Shown here: positions 22,444 through 30,056 of the stretch, piece after piece
Numbering within the stretch: position 1 is the stretch's first letter
How the letters are laid out: every line of letters begins with the position of its first letter
Assembly: GCA_049421025.1 (NCBI GenBank)
Contig: JBMSMG010000017.1
Coordinates: 1 to 30,056 of the forward strand
From: RGUW01 sp049421025
GTDB taxonomy: Bacteria; Cyanobacteriota; Cyanobacteriia; PCC-6307; Cyanobiaceae
Reading direction: 5' to 3'
DNA: 30,056 bases
The notes under the pieces: model-generated
The model's database searches: none
Seen by the model: the letters and a program-made list of their open reading frames with translations, nothing else
Told to the model about the DNA's origin: nothing
Made by a program: the position numbers and the translations under genes

Positions 22444-23985
22444 ATGACTTACACGCTCACCACTCCGCTCTACTACGTCAACGACCGCGCCCATCTCGGT
22501 AGCGCCTACACCACGTTGGCTTGCGACGCGATCGCCCGATTTCAGCGGCTCAAGGGTGAGCAGGTGCAGTTCATTACGGGTTGCGATGAACACGGCCAAA
22601 AGATTCAGCGCACAGCCGAGGCGGCGGGGCAGTCACCGCAAGCCCACTGCGATGCCATTTGCAGCGACTACCGTCAGCTCTGGCAGAACTGGCAGATCAG
22701 CAACACGCGTTTCGTCCGCACGAGCGATCCGCGCCATCGGCGGCTCGTCGAGCAATTTTTTGCCCGCGTGGAAGCTAATGGCGACATCGTCGAAGGTCGT
22801 CAACAAGGTTGGTACTGCGTGGCTTGTGAAGAATTCAAGGATGAGCCCCACGAAGCCAACGATCCCGAATGCAGCATTCACCGCAAGCCTTTGGAATGGC
22901 GCGATGAAGTCAATCTGTTTTTTCGTCTCTCCCGTTATCAAGAGCAGATCGAGCAGCTAATTCAGCAACCTGGCTTCATCGCTCCTGAGAGTCGGCGACG
23001 TGAGGTCGAAAATTTTGTCGCCCAAGGACTACGCGATTTCTCCATTTCGAGGGTCAATCTGCCATGGGGCATCCCTGTACCCGGTCATCCTGGTCACACC
23101 TTTTATGTGTGGTTTGACGCGTTGCTTGGCTATCTCACAGCACTGCTTGAGCCAAGTGACGATGAAGACTTGGCCCTACTTGAGCAGCGTGGTTGGCCGG
23201 CCCAGCTGCATGTGATTGGCAAGGACATCTTGCGTTTTCATGCTGTCTACTGGCCCGCGATGCTGATGTCTGCTGATCTGCCACGTCCCAAGAAAGTCTT
23301 TGGCCATGGTTTTCTCACCCGAGAAGGTCAGAAAATGGGTAAGTCACTCGGCAATGTGCTTGATCCGGCGGCCATGCTCGACGATTGGGGCCCCGATGCT
23401 GTGCGCTGGTATTTGCTACGGGACATTCCTTTTGGCGAGGACGGGGATTTTCAGCAGCAGCGATTCATGGACCTTGTGAACAATGATCTGGCTAATACGA
23501 TCGGCAATCTGTTGAATCGCACCAGCTCCATGGCCCGCCGCTGGTTTAACGATGCGGTGCCAGCAGCGGGTGCATCGCTAGAGGCAACCCATGTGCTGGC
23601 GATCGCCGCCAGACAGGCATCTGAAGGGTTCCTCAGGGCCATGGACGCACTGGATTTCCGTACTGCCGCTGAAGCGGCGCTCGGTCTGGCCGTTCATGCC
23701 AATGGTTTCCTCAATGACCAGGCACCTTGGAGCCGCATGAAGCAAGGTGGTCATGATGACGCTGTTGCCAGCGACCTCTACGCCGTGCTTGAGGCCACGC
23801 GCATTGTCGCGCAACTGTTGATGCCTCTGGTGCCCGATCTCAGCGCACGCATGCTGGCTCAGTTCCCCGTCGATGTCCGTTCCGAGTGGCTGCCTCGTCT
23901 GCAGTGGGGAGGCTTGCAGCCATCGGCCCCGCTGCCTGAACCCTCCCCTGTGATGGCACGTCTTGAGGCCAAGGAGACGGCATGA
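22444..23985 (+). CDS. metG: Methionine-tRNA ligase
   Basis: Charges tRNA-Met and initiator tRNA with methionine. The 513 residues show a class I HIGH variant H17-L-G-S20, the zinc-knuckle region C125-VA-C128 with a later ECSIH, the core stretch GIPVPGHPGHTFYVWFDALL, and the KMSKS variant K297-M-G-K-S301 followed by LGNVLDP. The C-terminal helical anticodon-binding domain is present; the tRNA-binding EMAP extension found in some bacteria is absent, which is common in short MetG forms. The start is ATG 22444, 83 bp from the divergent oxidoreductase start. The stop overlaps the next start by 4 bp (ATGA), so the next gene is probably translationally coupled. Confidence 0.97.
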   Translation: MTYTLTTPLYYVNDRAHLGSAYTTLACDAIARFQRLKGEQVQFITGCDEHGQKIQRTAEAAGQSPQAHCDAICSDYRQLWQNWQISNTRFVRTSDPRHRRLVEQFFARVEANGDIVEGRQQGWYCVACEEFKDEPHEANDPECSIHRKPLEWRDEVNLFFRLSRYQEQIEQLIQQPGFIAPESRRREVENFVAQGLRDFSISRVNLPWGIPVPGHPGHTFYVWFDALLGYLTALLEPSDDEDLALLEQRGWPAQLHVIGKDILRFHAVYWPAMLMSADLPRPKKVFGHGFLTREGQKMGKSLGNVLDPAAMLDDWGPDAVRWYLLRDIPFGEDGDFQQQRFMDLVNNDLANTIGNLLNRTSSMARRWFNDAVPAAGASLEATHVLAIAARQASEGFLRAMDALDFRTAAEAALGLAVHANGFLNDQAPWSRMKQGGHDDAVASDLYAVLEATRIVAQLLMPLVPDLSARMLAQFPVDVRSEWLPRLQWGGLQPSAPLPEPSPVMARLEAKETA

Positions 23986-25181
23986 GCACGCTCAAGAGCA
24001 TTGGTACGCCGTCATGGCCTATCAGGGGGGTTAGGGCAGGCGCTGTGGCTTCACTGGGGGCTGCTCTGCTGGTTGCCTGCTCAAACTCGTCCAAGCAGCA
24101 ACAGCCCAGTTCTGGCAGTACACCGTTTGTTTTTCAGGCCTTAGATCTGCGCCAACAGGATGCAGACGGCAAGCTGCAATGGAGCGTCAACAGTCCTGAG
24201 GCCCGCTACGACCTCAATCGTCGTTTGGCTTTGGCGCGCAATCTCAAAGGTGAAATCCACGCCAACGGTCGCCCCCTCTACCGGCTGGCAGCCAGCCATG
24301 GCACGGTTCTGAGCGATGGCGAGGTGATTCAGCTCGAAGGCCAGGTCCGGATCGAGCGACTCGCTCAGGATCCGGTCATCATCGAAGCCTCACGCATGCG
24401 CTGGTATCCCCGTCAGCAGCGCATCGAGCTTGATCGCCGGGCCCAGGCCATGGATCAGGACCTGCGTCTCACCGCTGAGCGCGCCACCCTGTTGTTTGAT
24501 CAGGATCTGTTGCAGCTTCGCGGCAAACCCACCCTGAGTGCGCGGCACACCGCACTTGGTGTCGGGCTGAATCAAATCAAGGTCGAGCGGCTCGATTGGT
24601 CACCTGGCAGCGGCGTGCTCAGTGCACAAGGCCCCGTGACGGCGCTCAGTGGTGGCACCGGCCAGCCTCAGCGATCGCTCAGTGCCGTTGGACTTGCCGG
24701 CAACACACTGGAGCGCCGTCTGACACTTCAAGGTCCAGTGCAGGTCAGTGCCCCGGCCCAGAGCGCCTGGCTCAAGGCCCGCAGCAGCACGATTGATCTC
24801 GCCACCAATGCGCTCAGCAGCAATGCCCCATTTGAGGCGGGAGTTGGCCCCCTGCTCATCACAGGCCATGCTCTGCGGCTCAACCTGAGTTCAAATCTTG
24901 CTGAAATCACCGCAGGTTGTCGCCTGCGACAACCTGACCTCTCGCTTCAGGCGCAACGCTGCAGCTGGAACTGGCAAAACGAGAGGATCGCTGCAGCCGG
25001 CTCAGTGTTGCTTCGCAGGCAGGCCAATCAACAAACCACCCGCGCTGAGCGACTCAACGGACGCATCGGTGCCCACGGCCTGTTGGTGTTCAGTGCTCCA
25101 GGTTCGCGGGTGCGCTCAAGCCTGGTCCTGCCACCTACCGGAGCTGCTCGTCAGCCCAGGCCTTCAGCGGTCCGCTGGTAA
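23982..25181 (+). CDS. LptC-like periplasmic lipoprotein
   Basis: Probably a component of the lipopolysaccharide export bridge, holding LPS between the inner-membrane ABC transporter and LptA. The 399 residues start with a signal peptide and lipobox ALLVAC with lipidated C33, then the beta-rich LptC-type domain (ALDLRQQDADGKLQWSVNSP, SHGTVLSDGEVIQLEGQVRI, RMRWYPRQQRIEL). It is about twice the length of E. coli LptC; the second half continues with similar beta-strand-like segments, as in cyanobacterial homologues. Overlaps metG by 4 bp. Its last 47 bp overlap the convergent CCB-like gene, unusually long for two real genes. LptC assignment is by domain pattern. Confidence 0.8.
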   Translation: MSTLKSIGTPSWPIRGVRAGAVASLGAALLVACSNSSKQQQPSSGSTPFVFQALDLRQQDADGKLQWSVNSPEARYDLNRRLALARNLKGEIHANGRPLYRLAASHGTVLSDGEVIQLEGQVRIERLAQDPVIIEASRMRWYPRQQRIELDRRAQAMDQDLRLTAERATLLFDQDLLQLRGKPTLSARHTALGVGLNQIKVERLDWSPGSGVLSAQGPVTALSGGTGQPQRSLSAVGLAGNTLERRLTLQGPVQVSAPAQSAWLKARSSTIDLATNALSSNAPFEAGVGPLLITGHALRLNLSSNLAEITAGCRLRQPDLSLQAQRCSWNWQNERIAAAGSVLLRRQANQQTTRAERLNGRIGAHGLLVFSAPGSRVRSSLVLPPTGAARQPRPSAVRW

Positions 25182-25788
25182 GGCGGGAAGCCCACCCCTC
25201 GATCCAGCGCTGGTCTGAACTCGAGAAACAGCGTGGCGACCAACCACCGATCAGCAGCAGGCCCTGCATCGACAATGGGTGCACCAAGACGCTTGGCAAG
25301 TCCGCCAGCAACGGGGTGAATTCAGTGCGTCCTGGGTAGTGCTTGAGGTCCACCAGGTGAATCGTGCGCCCGCGTTCTTGGGCTTGCCTGCAGATCGATC
25401 CCGGTTCAAAGGACAGTCCGGATCCATCAGCAGGGCACAGACCTCGCCGCAGCAGAACTGTGTCGTTCCAGACCACCATGACCACCGCAGCAGCGGTCGC
25501 CTGCAGCACCAGTTGTGAGCCCCAGTTGAGTTCAAAAGCAAGCGATTCAGGAAGATCGCGTCTAAGCAGCAGCCCCTCCTCTCCCACGAGCGGGGCACGG
25601 TCGCTTTGTGCAGGCAGGACACGGGTCCAGAGTGCCGACACCAGCAGCAAGCCCACCGACAGCAGTGCGGCCAATGCTGAACTACGGATCAGGGCCGGTT
25701 GCAGCTCCGGAGCTGTCAGCTGATTGATGGCGCAGAGCAACAGCCCCAACAGCCCAGCAACCAGCGCAAGGCGAGCAGAATTCGACAT
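25135..25788 (-). CDS. Cytochrome b6 haem-assembly factor, CCB2/CCB4-like
   Basis: Related to the CCB2/CCB4 proteins that attach haem ci to cytochrome b6 of the b6f complex in chloroplasts and cyanobacteria; acts at the thylakoid membrane. The 217 residues begin with two membrane helices (LALVAGLLGLLLCAINQL and SALAALLSVGLLLVSALW), then a soluble domain with VGEEGLLLRRDLP, WGSQLVLQATAAAVVMVVW, RRGLCPADG, YPGRTEF and the closing LLLIGGWSPRCFSSSDQRWI. The frame extends to 25944, but ATG 25788 gives the helices at the N-terminus and leaves room for the divergent TerB-like start. Partner CCB genes are not in this window. Confidence 0.82.
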   Translation of the reverse strand: MSNSARLALVAGLLGLLLCAINQLTAPELQPALIRSSALAALLSVGLLLVSALWTRVLPAQSDRAPLVGEEGLLLRRDLPESLAFELNWGSQLVLQATAAAVVMVVWNDTVLLRRGLCPADGSGLSFEPGSICRQAQERGRTIHLVDLKHYPGRTEFTPLLADLPSVLVHPLSMQGLLLIGGWSPRCFSSSDQRWIEGWASRLTSGPLKAWADEQLR

Positions 25789-25848
25789 GCCAACAGGATG
25801 CCGGATCAGCGGTTTGTTGCTGCAATGACCTTGCTGCAATGCACCGTT

Positions 25849-26259
25849 ATGACCCCTTCTGAAGCTTTTGCCGCGATCTGCCTGGCCGCTGTCGGTTGCG
25901 ACGGGCAGCTCGGCCGCGAGGAAGCGCAATTGTTGCGGCACCAACTTGAATTTCGCACTCCCTACAGCCAGGCGAGTGAACAGGCGATGGGAGAGCTGTT
26001 TGATCGCCTGCTCACGCAGCTTCGCCAGCAGGGTTGGTCAGCTCTGGTCGCCTGTGCCGTGCCAGCGCTCAGCCCCCAGCAACGTGAAACCGTTCTGGCG
26101 TTGGCCTGTCATCTGGTCAGGGCCGACCGTCAGGTTCAGCCTGTTGAGGAGACCTTTCTGGCCCAGCTCCTTGATCAGTTGCAGCTCCCTCAGGGCCGTG
26201 GTGAGCAGATCTGCGAGGTCATCGCAACGTTGCACCGCGATGCACTAGCCGGCGGCTGA
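25849..26259 (+). CDS. TerB-like (tellurite-resistance TerB family) protein
   Basis: A 136-residue all-helical soluble protein of the TerB-like family, named after a tellurite-resistance gene but broadly of unknown function. It shows the typical start MTPSEAFAAICLAAVGCDGQ with LGREEAQLL, and a second related helix set (LALACHLVRADRQVQPVEET), matching the acidic, metal-site-like pattern of TerB (C/A-DG and A-DR-x2-x3-E). The frame is open from 25699 with ATG choices at 25798, 25825 and 25849; I use 25849 as the family start. No other ter genes are nearby, so tellurite resistance should not be inferred. Its TGA overlaps the next ATG. Confidence 0.82.
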   Translation: MTPSEAFAAICLAAVGCDGQLGREEAQLLRHQLEFRTPYSQASEQAMGELFDRLLTQLRQQGWSALVACAVPALSPQQRETVLALACHLVRADRQVQPVEETFLAQLLDQLQLPQGRGEQICEVIATLHRDALAGG

Positions 26260-27002
26260 TGTCGATGGGGCAGACAGCCACTCTCGCAACGGGCAAACTG
26301 GGTTCAACTTGGTTGCCTGTCTTGGTCCTACCCAGATGCTCTGCTGCCCTTGCTCGTTTCTGCAGGGCTCTGTGTGTGCTGATCCTGCTGTGCGGCTTGG
26401 CAGGTCCTGCTGCTGCACTAAGCGCCGCTGATCTGCCAGCCTCGCCACCAGCGAATCATGTGCTCGATCAAGCGGGATTGCTGAGCCGAGCCGGCGTGGG
26501 TGACGTCTCCCGTGAGCTCGATGCGATCAGGGCCAATGGAGTTGATGCCACCTGGGTGAGCATTCCCCGCCTGGATTACGACCTCACCCTCAATCAATTT
26601 GGGCAGCAACTGCTTGATCGCTGGCAAAGCGTTGATGCTGACCAACTGCTACTGCTCATCGATGGCCAGACCAGCGGAACGGCCGTGGTGGCAAGTCCGG
26701 CACTCGTCGATCGCCTTGGCAGCGATCTGCTGCGCAGTACAGCCCGAACAACCATGGCCCAACCCCTGCGCGAGGGCAACCGCTACAGACAGTCGAGCCT
26801 TGATGCCATTGCCAGGCTAAGCGCCGTTGCTGCTGGCCTTGAGGATCCCGGCGAACCATTGATGGCCCAGAACCCAGTTGCCACGGCGCGGGTACCCAGC
26901 CGCGAACAAACGCTCTCGAGCAATGCGACCACTTGGATTGTGGTCCTGCTGGTGGTTGGCACCATCGTTCCCATGCTCACCTGGTGGGTTTTCTCGCGCT
27001 GA
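26259..27002 (+). CDS. TPM-domain protein, Psb32-like
   Basis: Resembles Psb32, a thylakoid TPM-domain protein that protects photosystem II and helps its repair. The 247 residues have a long basic leader and signal helix (ALCVLILLCGLAGPAAAL), then the TPM fold starting NHVLDQAGLLSRAGVGDVSR with WVSIPRLDYDLTLNQFGQQL and DADQLLLLIDGQTSGTAVV, a helical region (RTTMAQPLREGNRYRQSS), and a single C-terminal membrane helix (TTWIVVLLVVGTIVPML) ending in a short basic tail. Signal plus C-terminal anchor puts the TPM domain in the lumen. It follows the TerB-like gene with a 1-base overlap. Start could be ATG 26259 or 26265. Confidence 0.82.
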   Translation: MSMGQTATLATGKLGSTWLPVLVLPRCSAALARFCRALCVLILLCGLAGPAAALSAADLPASPPANHVLDQAGLLSRAGVGDVSRELDAIRANGVDATWVSIPRLDYDLTLNQFGQQLLDRWQSVDADQLLLLIDGQTSGTAVVASPALVDRLGSDLLRSTARTTMAQPLREGNRYRQSSLDAIARLSAVAAGLEDPGEPLMAQNPVATARVPSREQTLSSNATTWIVVLLVVGTIVPMLTWWVFSR

Positions 27003-27005
27003 GCC

Positions 27006-28148
27006 ATGGCACTCAATGACTGGATCGGCGCCTTTGGACGCGCCGAAGCACTTGAGATCACCCATCAACTGGAGCGTGGCTACGAGGCTGCCCTGTTGAT
27101 CCAAAGCATTGAGCTGGAGCACTACGGTGATCGACCCGTACGCCCAGAACTTGACCTGCGCTTGCCGCCAGCGACGCAAGCCCAGATTCTGAGGCGATTT
27201 CGCGTTGCTCTGCAGGTCTGCCGAGATGCAGTTGAGGCCATTGATTCCCGCCGCAACGAATGCTCAGGGCAAGAATTGCGCCAGCTGCAGCTGATTGAAG
27301 ATGTGGTGTTGCGCTATTCAGGGCGCAAACCCCTGCCAGCCCTGAGCCGCACCCCGGAGGTGCTGCCGCGCAGTCTCCTCGGTGTGGTGGATCAGGTCAG
27401 GCGGCAACTGGATCCTGACGCTGAGGCCTCCCTGGTAGCAGGCTTTCGCCGGCGTCGTGACTCAACCCTGGTGTCGCTACGTGTGCTGTTGTTGCTCATC
27501 CTTGTGCCAGTGCTGGTGCAGCAGTCCACACGGCTGTTCTTCGTCTCCCCCCTGGTCGATCGGCTGGCTCCCAGTAGTCCTTTTTTGAGTTATCCGAAAC
27601 CGGCCTTAGAAGAGCGGGCGGTTGAAAAGCTGCGCGTCTTCCAGGCCGAAATTGAATTTGACGCCCTGCTCAACGGAAAGCCTCTGCCAACTCGCCAGGA
27701 ACTTCAGCAGCAGCTCGCACAAAAGGCCCAGGCTCTCAAAGAGCAGGCAGACAAAGAAAGTACCGAAGCCATCAAGAATGTCATTGCTGATCTGCTTGCT
27801 CTTGTTGGTTTTGCCGCCGTTTGTTTTGTTTGCCGCGAAGATTTGCAGGTTCTGCGTGGCTTTATCGACGAACTGATCTATGGACTGAGCGATAGTGCTA
27901 AAGCTTTTGCCATCATTTTGTTTACTGACATATTCGTTGGCTTCCACTCACCGGAGGGCTGGACGGTCTTGCTTGATGGCATTGCCCATCACATCGGCAT
28001 ACCTGCGCGCGAAAACTTCATCATGTTGTTCATCGCCACCTTCCCAGTCGTCTTGGCAACGATCTTCAAGTACTGGATCTTCCGCTACCTCAACCGCGTC
28101 TCTCCATCGTCTGTGGCAACCCTGCGCAACATGAATGGCGGTGGCTGA
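27006..28148 (+). CDS. pxcA: Proton extrusion protein PxcA / CemA family
   Basis: Involved in light-induced proton extrusion and in acclimating to light and pH changes; an inner-membrane protein. The 380 residues have a soluble N-terminal helical region (about 1-155), then membrane segments at about 160-185 (LVSLRVLLLLILVPVLVQQS), about 255-275 (IADLLALVGFAAVCFVC), about 295-315 (AKAFAIILFTDIFVGFHS) and about 345-365 (IMLFIATFPVVLATIFKYWI), with a hydrophilic, Gln/Glu-rich helical stretch between the first and second. FVGFHSPEGW and KYWIFRYLNR are CemA/PxcA hallmarks. It starts 3 bp after the Psb32-like stop and overlaps the next gene by 14 bp. Confidence 0.92.
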   Translation: MALNDWIGAFGRAEALEITHQLERGYEAALLIQSIELEHYGDRPVRPELDLRLPPATQAQILRRFRVALQVCRDAVEAIDSRRNECSGQELRQLQLIEDVVLRYSGRKPLPALSRTPEVLPRSLLGVVDQVRRQLDPDAEASLVAGFRRRRDSTLVSLRVLLLLILVPVLVQQSTRLFFVSPLVDRLAPSSPFLSYPKPALEERAVEKLRVFQAEIEFDALLNGKPLPTRQELQQQLAQKAQALKEQADKESTEAIKNVIADLLALVGFAAVCFVCREDLQVLRGFIDELIYGLSDSAKAFAIILFTDIFVGFHSPEGWTVLLDGIAHHIGIPARENFIMLFIATFPVVLATIFKYWIFRYLNRVSPSSVATLRNMNGGG

Positions 28149-28698
28149 GTCGATCAGCTGCACGCTCGTCACTGGTGCTGCCAGCAGCGGCAAGAGTCGC
28201 TGGGCCGAAGCGCTGGCAAGCCGCACTGGCCTTCAGGTCTGTTATTTCGCCACCGGACCCAGGCTTCCGGACGATCCCGATTGGATGGCCCGGCTCGAGC
28301 GGCATCGCCGCAGACGACCCTCGACATGGCTCACCCATGAAGTAGGTGCTGAACTGTGCTCTGCCTTGCGCTCCTGCAGCTCCGGTCAGGTGGCCCTTGT
28401 GGATTCACTGGGTACCTGGGTGGCCGCTTCTCTTGAGGCGAATGAGCAGTGCTGGCACCAATCTGTGCATGAGCTTGTTTCGGCTGTGCAGGAGCGCAGC
28501 GTGCCTTTGATTTTGGTTGGCGAGGAATGCGGTTGGGGCGTCAGCCCTCCAACACGCATTGGCGGGTTGTTTCGCGAGCGCCTTGGCGTCCTGCTTCAGA
28601 CCATCACGCCCTTGTGTGATGCGTCATGGCTGGTGGTGCATGGCCGCGCCATTGACCTTGGCCAACTCGGGATGCTGATTCCCCCGGATTGCAATTGA
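28135..28698 (+). CDS. CobU/CobP-type adenosylcobinamide kinase / guanylyltransferase
   Basis: Phosphorylates adenosylcobinamide and adds GMP, late steps in cobalamin synthesis or salvage. The 187 residues show the P-loop TLVTGAASSGKSRWAE (G14 to S21), CYFATGPRLPDDPDWMARLE with the family's HRRRRP patch, LVDSLGTWV, and the signature VGEECGWGVSPPTRIGGLFR. Length is normal for CobU/CobP. The start ATG 28135 lies 14 bp inside pxcA, suggesting coupling. Its product would support the cobalamin-dependent MetH encoded about 25 kb away; no other cobalamin gene is in the window. Confidence 0.9.
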   Translation: MAVAESISCTLVTGAASSGKSRWAEALASRTGLQVCYFATGPRLPDDPDWMARLERHRRRRPSTWLTHEVGAELCSALRSCSSGQVALVDSLGTWVAASLEANEQCWHQSVHELVSAVQERSVPLILVGEECGWGVSPPTRIGGLFRERLGVLLQTITPLCDASWLVVHGRAIDLGQLGMLIPPDCN

Positions 28699-28701
28699 GC
28701 C

Positions 28702-29181
28702 GTGCCAGCCATTGTGTTGTTTGAGCCTCAGATTCCGCCCAACACGGGCAACGTGGCACGCACGTGCGCGGCTACAGGTACGCCCCTGCATCTGATCGAG
28801 CCACTGGGTTTCTCGATTGACGACCGCATGTTGAAGCGTGCAGGGCTGGACTACTGGCCGTTGGTTGACCTGCACCGCCATGAGGGCTGGGACTCGTTTT
28901 GTGACCTGCGCCGGCAACGCGGCGGTCGGCTGATCGCTTTTAGCGCCCACGCTGAGCAGAGCTACACCGATTTCGCCTTCGCTGCAGACGACTGGCTGAT
29001 CTTTGGCCGAGAAACCGATGGCTTGCCAGAGCCGATTCACCAATCATGCGAAGTGAGACTCGTGATTCCAATGCGACACGCGAGTCGTCGCGGCGAGCCC
29101 GGTGTCCGCTCGCTGAATTTGTCGGTGAGCGCTGCCATTGTGCTGTTCGAATCACTGCGTCAGCTCGGCCTGACATCGTGA
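28702..29181 (+). CDS. trmL: tRNA (cytidine/uridine-34 2'-O)-methyltransferase
   Basis: A SPOUT-fold methyltransferase that 2'-O-methylates the wobble base of certain leucine tRNAs. The 159 residues contain FEPQIPPNTGNVARTCAATG, LIEPLGFSIDDRMLKRAGLD with YWPLV, IFGRETDGLPE and the trefoil-knot motif near the end (LVIPMRHASRRGEPGVRSLN then SVSAAIVLFES). The start is GTG 28702, 3 bp after the CobU-type stop. Length matches TrmL/YibK. Between PGVRSLN and the last helix the usual SN after LNL reads SV, a minor variation. Confidence 0.93.
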   Translation: MPAIVLFEPQIPPNTGNVARTCAATGTPLHLIEPLGFSIDDRMLKRAGLDYWPLVDLHRHEGWDSFCDLRRQRGGRLIAFSAHAEQSYTDFAFAADDWLIFGRETDGLPEPIHQSCEVRLVIPMRHASRRGEPGVRSLNLSVSAAIVLFESLRQLGLTS

Positions 29182-29281
29182 GCAATCTGTTGCGCCGCAA
29201 GGGGTCTCATGGAACATCATGATGCTCTTGTAGCCAAAAACACTTGATCCCCAGAGGTCTGTGGGTTACTGTTTGCGCGCT

Positions 29282-29303
29282 TGCCGATGAAGGCTTCTCG
29301 GCA
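29282..29303. repeat. Short inverted repeat before the M23 peptidase gene
   Basis: TGCCGA at 29282-29287 pairs with TCGGCA at 29298-29303 around a 10-base loop. It lies in the 144-bp gap between trmL and the peptidase gene and could end the upstream operon, but no strong T-run follows. Confidence 0.3.
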
Positions 29304-29325
29304 GGTGTTGTTCGATGGGTGATGT

Positions 29326-30056
29326 GTGAAGCCGATTCGATTGTGTTTGCCATTGCTGTGTCTGATCCCGATTGCTCCTGCAGTCGTGGTTGCAATGGCT
29401 CCCGAAACCTGGAATCGCAGTGAGCAGAACCTCAGCGTTGCTTCACTCCCTCAAGTCTCAACCCCCCAGCCGCAAACCGACCGAATTTGGGTGAGGCTGC
29501 GTCAGCCCAGCCACCTCAACAAGCTTTCAGCCCTGCTCAGCCTGGATGATTCCAAGCTCGCATCGCTTAACGATGTCGAGCGTGACCACCAGTTCGACAA
29601 GGGAGATTGGCTCGTCCTGCCCAGCGGCTCAATACGCCTGGCCAAGCTGTTGCCCCAAATCGACAGCACCGATCTCAGACGGACTCCTCCGTTGCATGCC
29701 CTGCCGCCCGTTGAGACCAACGGGGTAGTCAAGCTTGGAGACACGTTGCGCAAGATTGCCCTGCGCTACGGCCTGACCTTGCAGGAGTTGCTGCGTCAGA
29801 ACCCAGGCATCGAGACTGCCCGTCTCGTTGTCGGCGCCCCGATCCGTGTTGTCCAGTCATCGCCTGCCAAGCCACGCATGCTGCTGGCTTTAAAACCAAC
29901 AACCAGTGGAGGGCTGAGTTGGCCTGAGCTCCCTGATTTTGGAGCCGATGGGCCAAATCTTGATTCCGATCGTTCTGCAGACGGTTGGATCTGGCCGACC
30001 CGTGGGATGTTCAGCTCTGGCTTCGGCTGGCGCTGGGGCCGCATGCACAAGGGCAT
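29326..30056 (+). CDS. LysM / M23-family peptidase, 3' truncated by window
   Basis: A secreted cell-wall protein, probably a peptidoglycan endopeptidase or a divisome activator. 243 codons are visible. A signal-like N-terminus (MKPIRLCLPLLCLIPIAPAV) is followed by a degenerate LysM-like stretch (about 48-105), a clear LysM domain near 145-185 (VKLGDTLRKIALRYGLTLQE), and the beginning of the M23 domain at the edge (WIWPTRGMFSSGFGWRWG) with the zinc-ligand His in RMHKG. A stop codon lies two codons before GTG 29326, making that GTG the earliest possible start. Zinc ligands beyond the edge cannot be checked, so I cannot tell whether it is catalytic. Confidence 0.87.
   Translation, partial: MKPIRLCLPLLCLIPIAPAVVVAMAPETWNRSEQNLSVASLPQVSTPQPQTDRIWVRLRQPSHLNKLSALLSLDDSKLASLNDVERDHQFDKGDWLVLPSGSIRLAKLLPQIDSTDLRRTPPLHALPPVETNGVVKLGDTLRKIALRYGLTLQELLRQNPGIETARLVVGAPIRVVQSSPAKPRMLLALKPTTSGGLSWPELPDFGADGPNLDSDRSADGWIWPTRGMFSSGFGWRWGRMHKG

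Noticed and set aside
23599..24678. HIP1 octamers GCGATCGC at 23599 and 24671
   Set aside because: Only these two were noticed by eye, too few to suggest HIP1 enrichment or a special function here.
25849..26259. Tellurite-resistance system
   Set aside because: Only a lone TerB-like domain is present; no terC, terD, terZ or other ter genes are nearby, and the family name does not imply that role.

Overview
The window reads as a compact, GC-rich chromosome segment from a phycobilisome-bearing picocyanobacterium of the Synechococcus/Cyanobium type. The evidence is an allophycocyanin-B (ApcD) gene, a CCB2/CCB4-like cytochrome b6 haem-assembly factor, a Psb32-like TPM protein, a PxcA/CemA proton-extrusion protein, DUF3370 and a cyanobacterial type III sigma factor, mixed with ordinary housekeeping genes. 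An apcD gene argues against Prochlorococcus. I see no insertion sequence, integrase, phage gene, CRISPR array, rRNA or tRNA. Almost all of it looks like vertically inherited core genome.

Layout. 1-5000: the 3' part of metH (cobalamin-dependent methionine synthase), three small conserved or hypothetical genes (one is DUF2237) and a minus-strand SDR reductase. 5000-9460: a tightly packed plus-strand run of gpsA, a PhzF-family gene, a SpoIID-domain gene and an Ap4A phosphorylase, then a type III sigma factor. 9440-12452: a tiny minus-strand gene, an exported DUF3370 protein and a ribbon-helix-helix/J-domain fusion. 12453-13456: a 1-kb gap with no convincing gene but with many perfect stem-loops. 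13457-15447: divergent apcD and an RlmD-type RNA methyltransferase. 15437-20566: pheT (minus), then rpmG, rpsR and an RNase II-type exonuclease. 20555-25181: a FAD-dependent oxidoreductase (minus), then metG and an LptC-like lipoprotein. 25135-30056: the CCB factor (minus), then a dense plus-strand run of a TerB-like gene, a Psb32-like gene, pxcA, a cobU/cobP-type gene, trmL and a LysM/M23 peptidase cut by the window end.

Genes that may work together. metH needs cobalamin, and a cobU/cobP-type gene lies in the same window, about 25 kb away. gpsA supplies glycerol-3-phosphate for lipids. SpoIID, LptC-like and LysM/M23 proteins concern the envelope. The CCB, Psb32-like and PxcA-like proteins concern thylakoid complexes and proton balance. 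rpmG, rpsR, the RNase, pheT and metG serve translation and RNA turnover.

The packing is extreme: four convergent pairs overlap at their 3' ends and one divergent pair shares its start site. Against that background the 1-kb gap beside apcD is the clear anomaly and the best place for a second look. It holds an 11-bp and a 9-bp perfect hairpin flanking a 25-codon hydrophobic ORF, a 19-base palindrome, and two interleaved 8-bp stems just downstream of apcD that could form a pseudoknot or a switching terminator. I did not find a convincing new multi-gene system.
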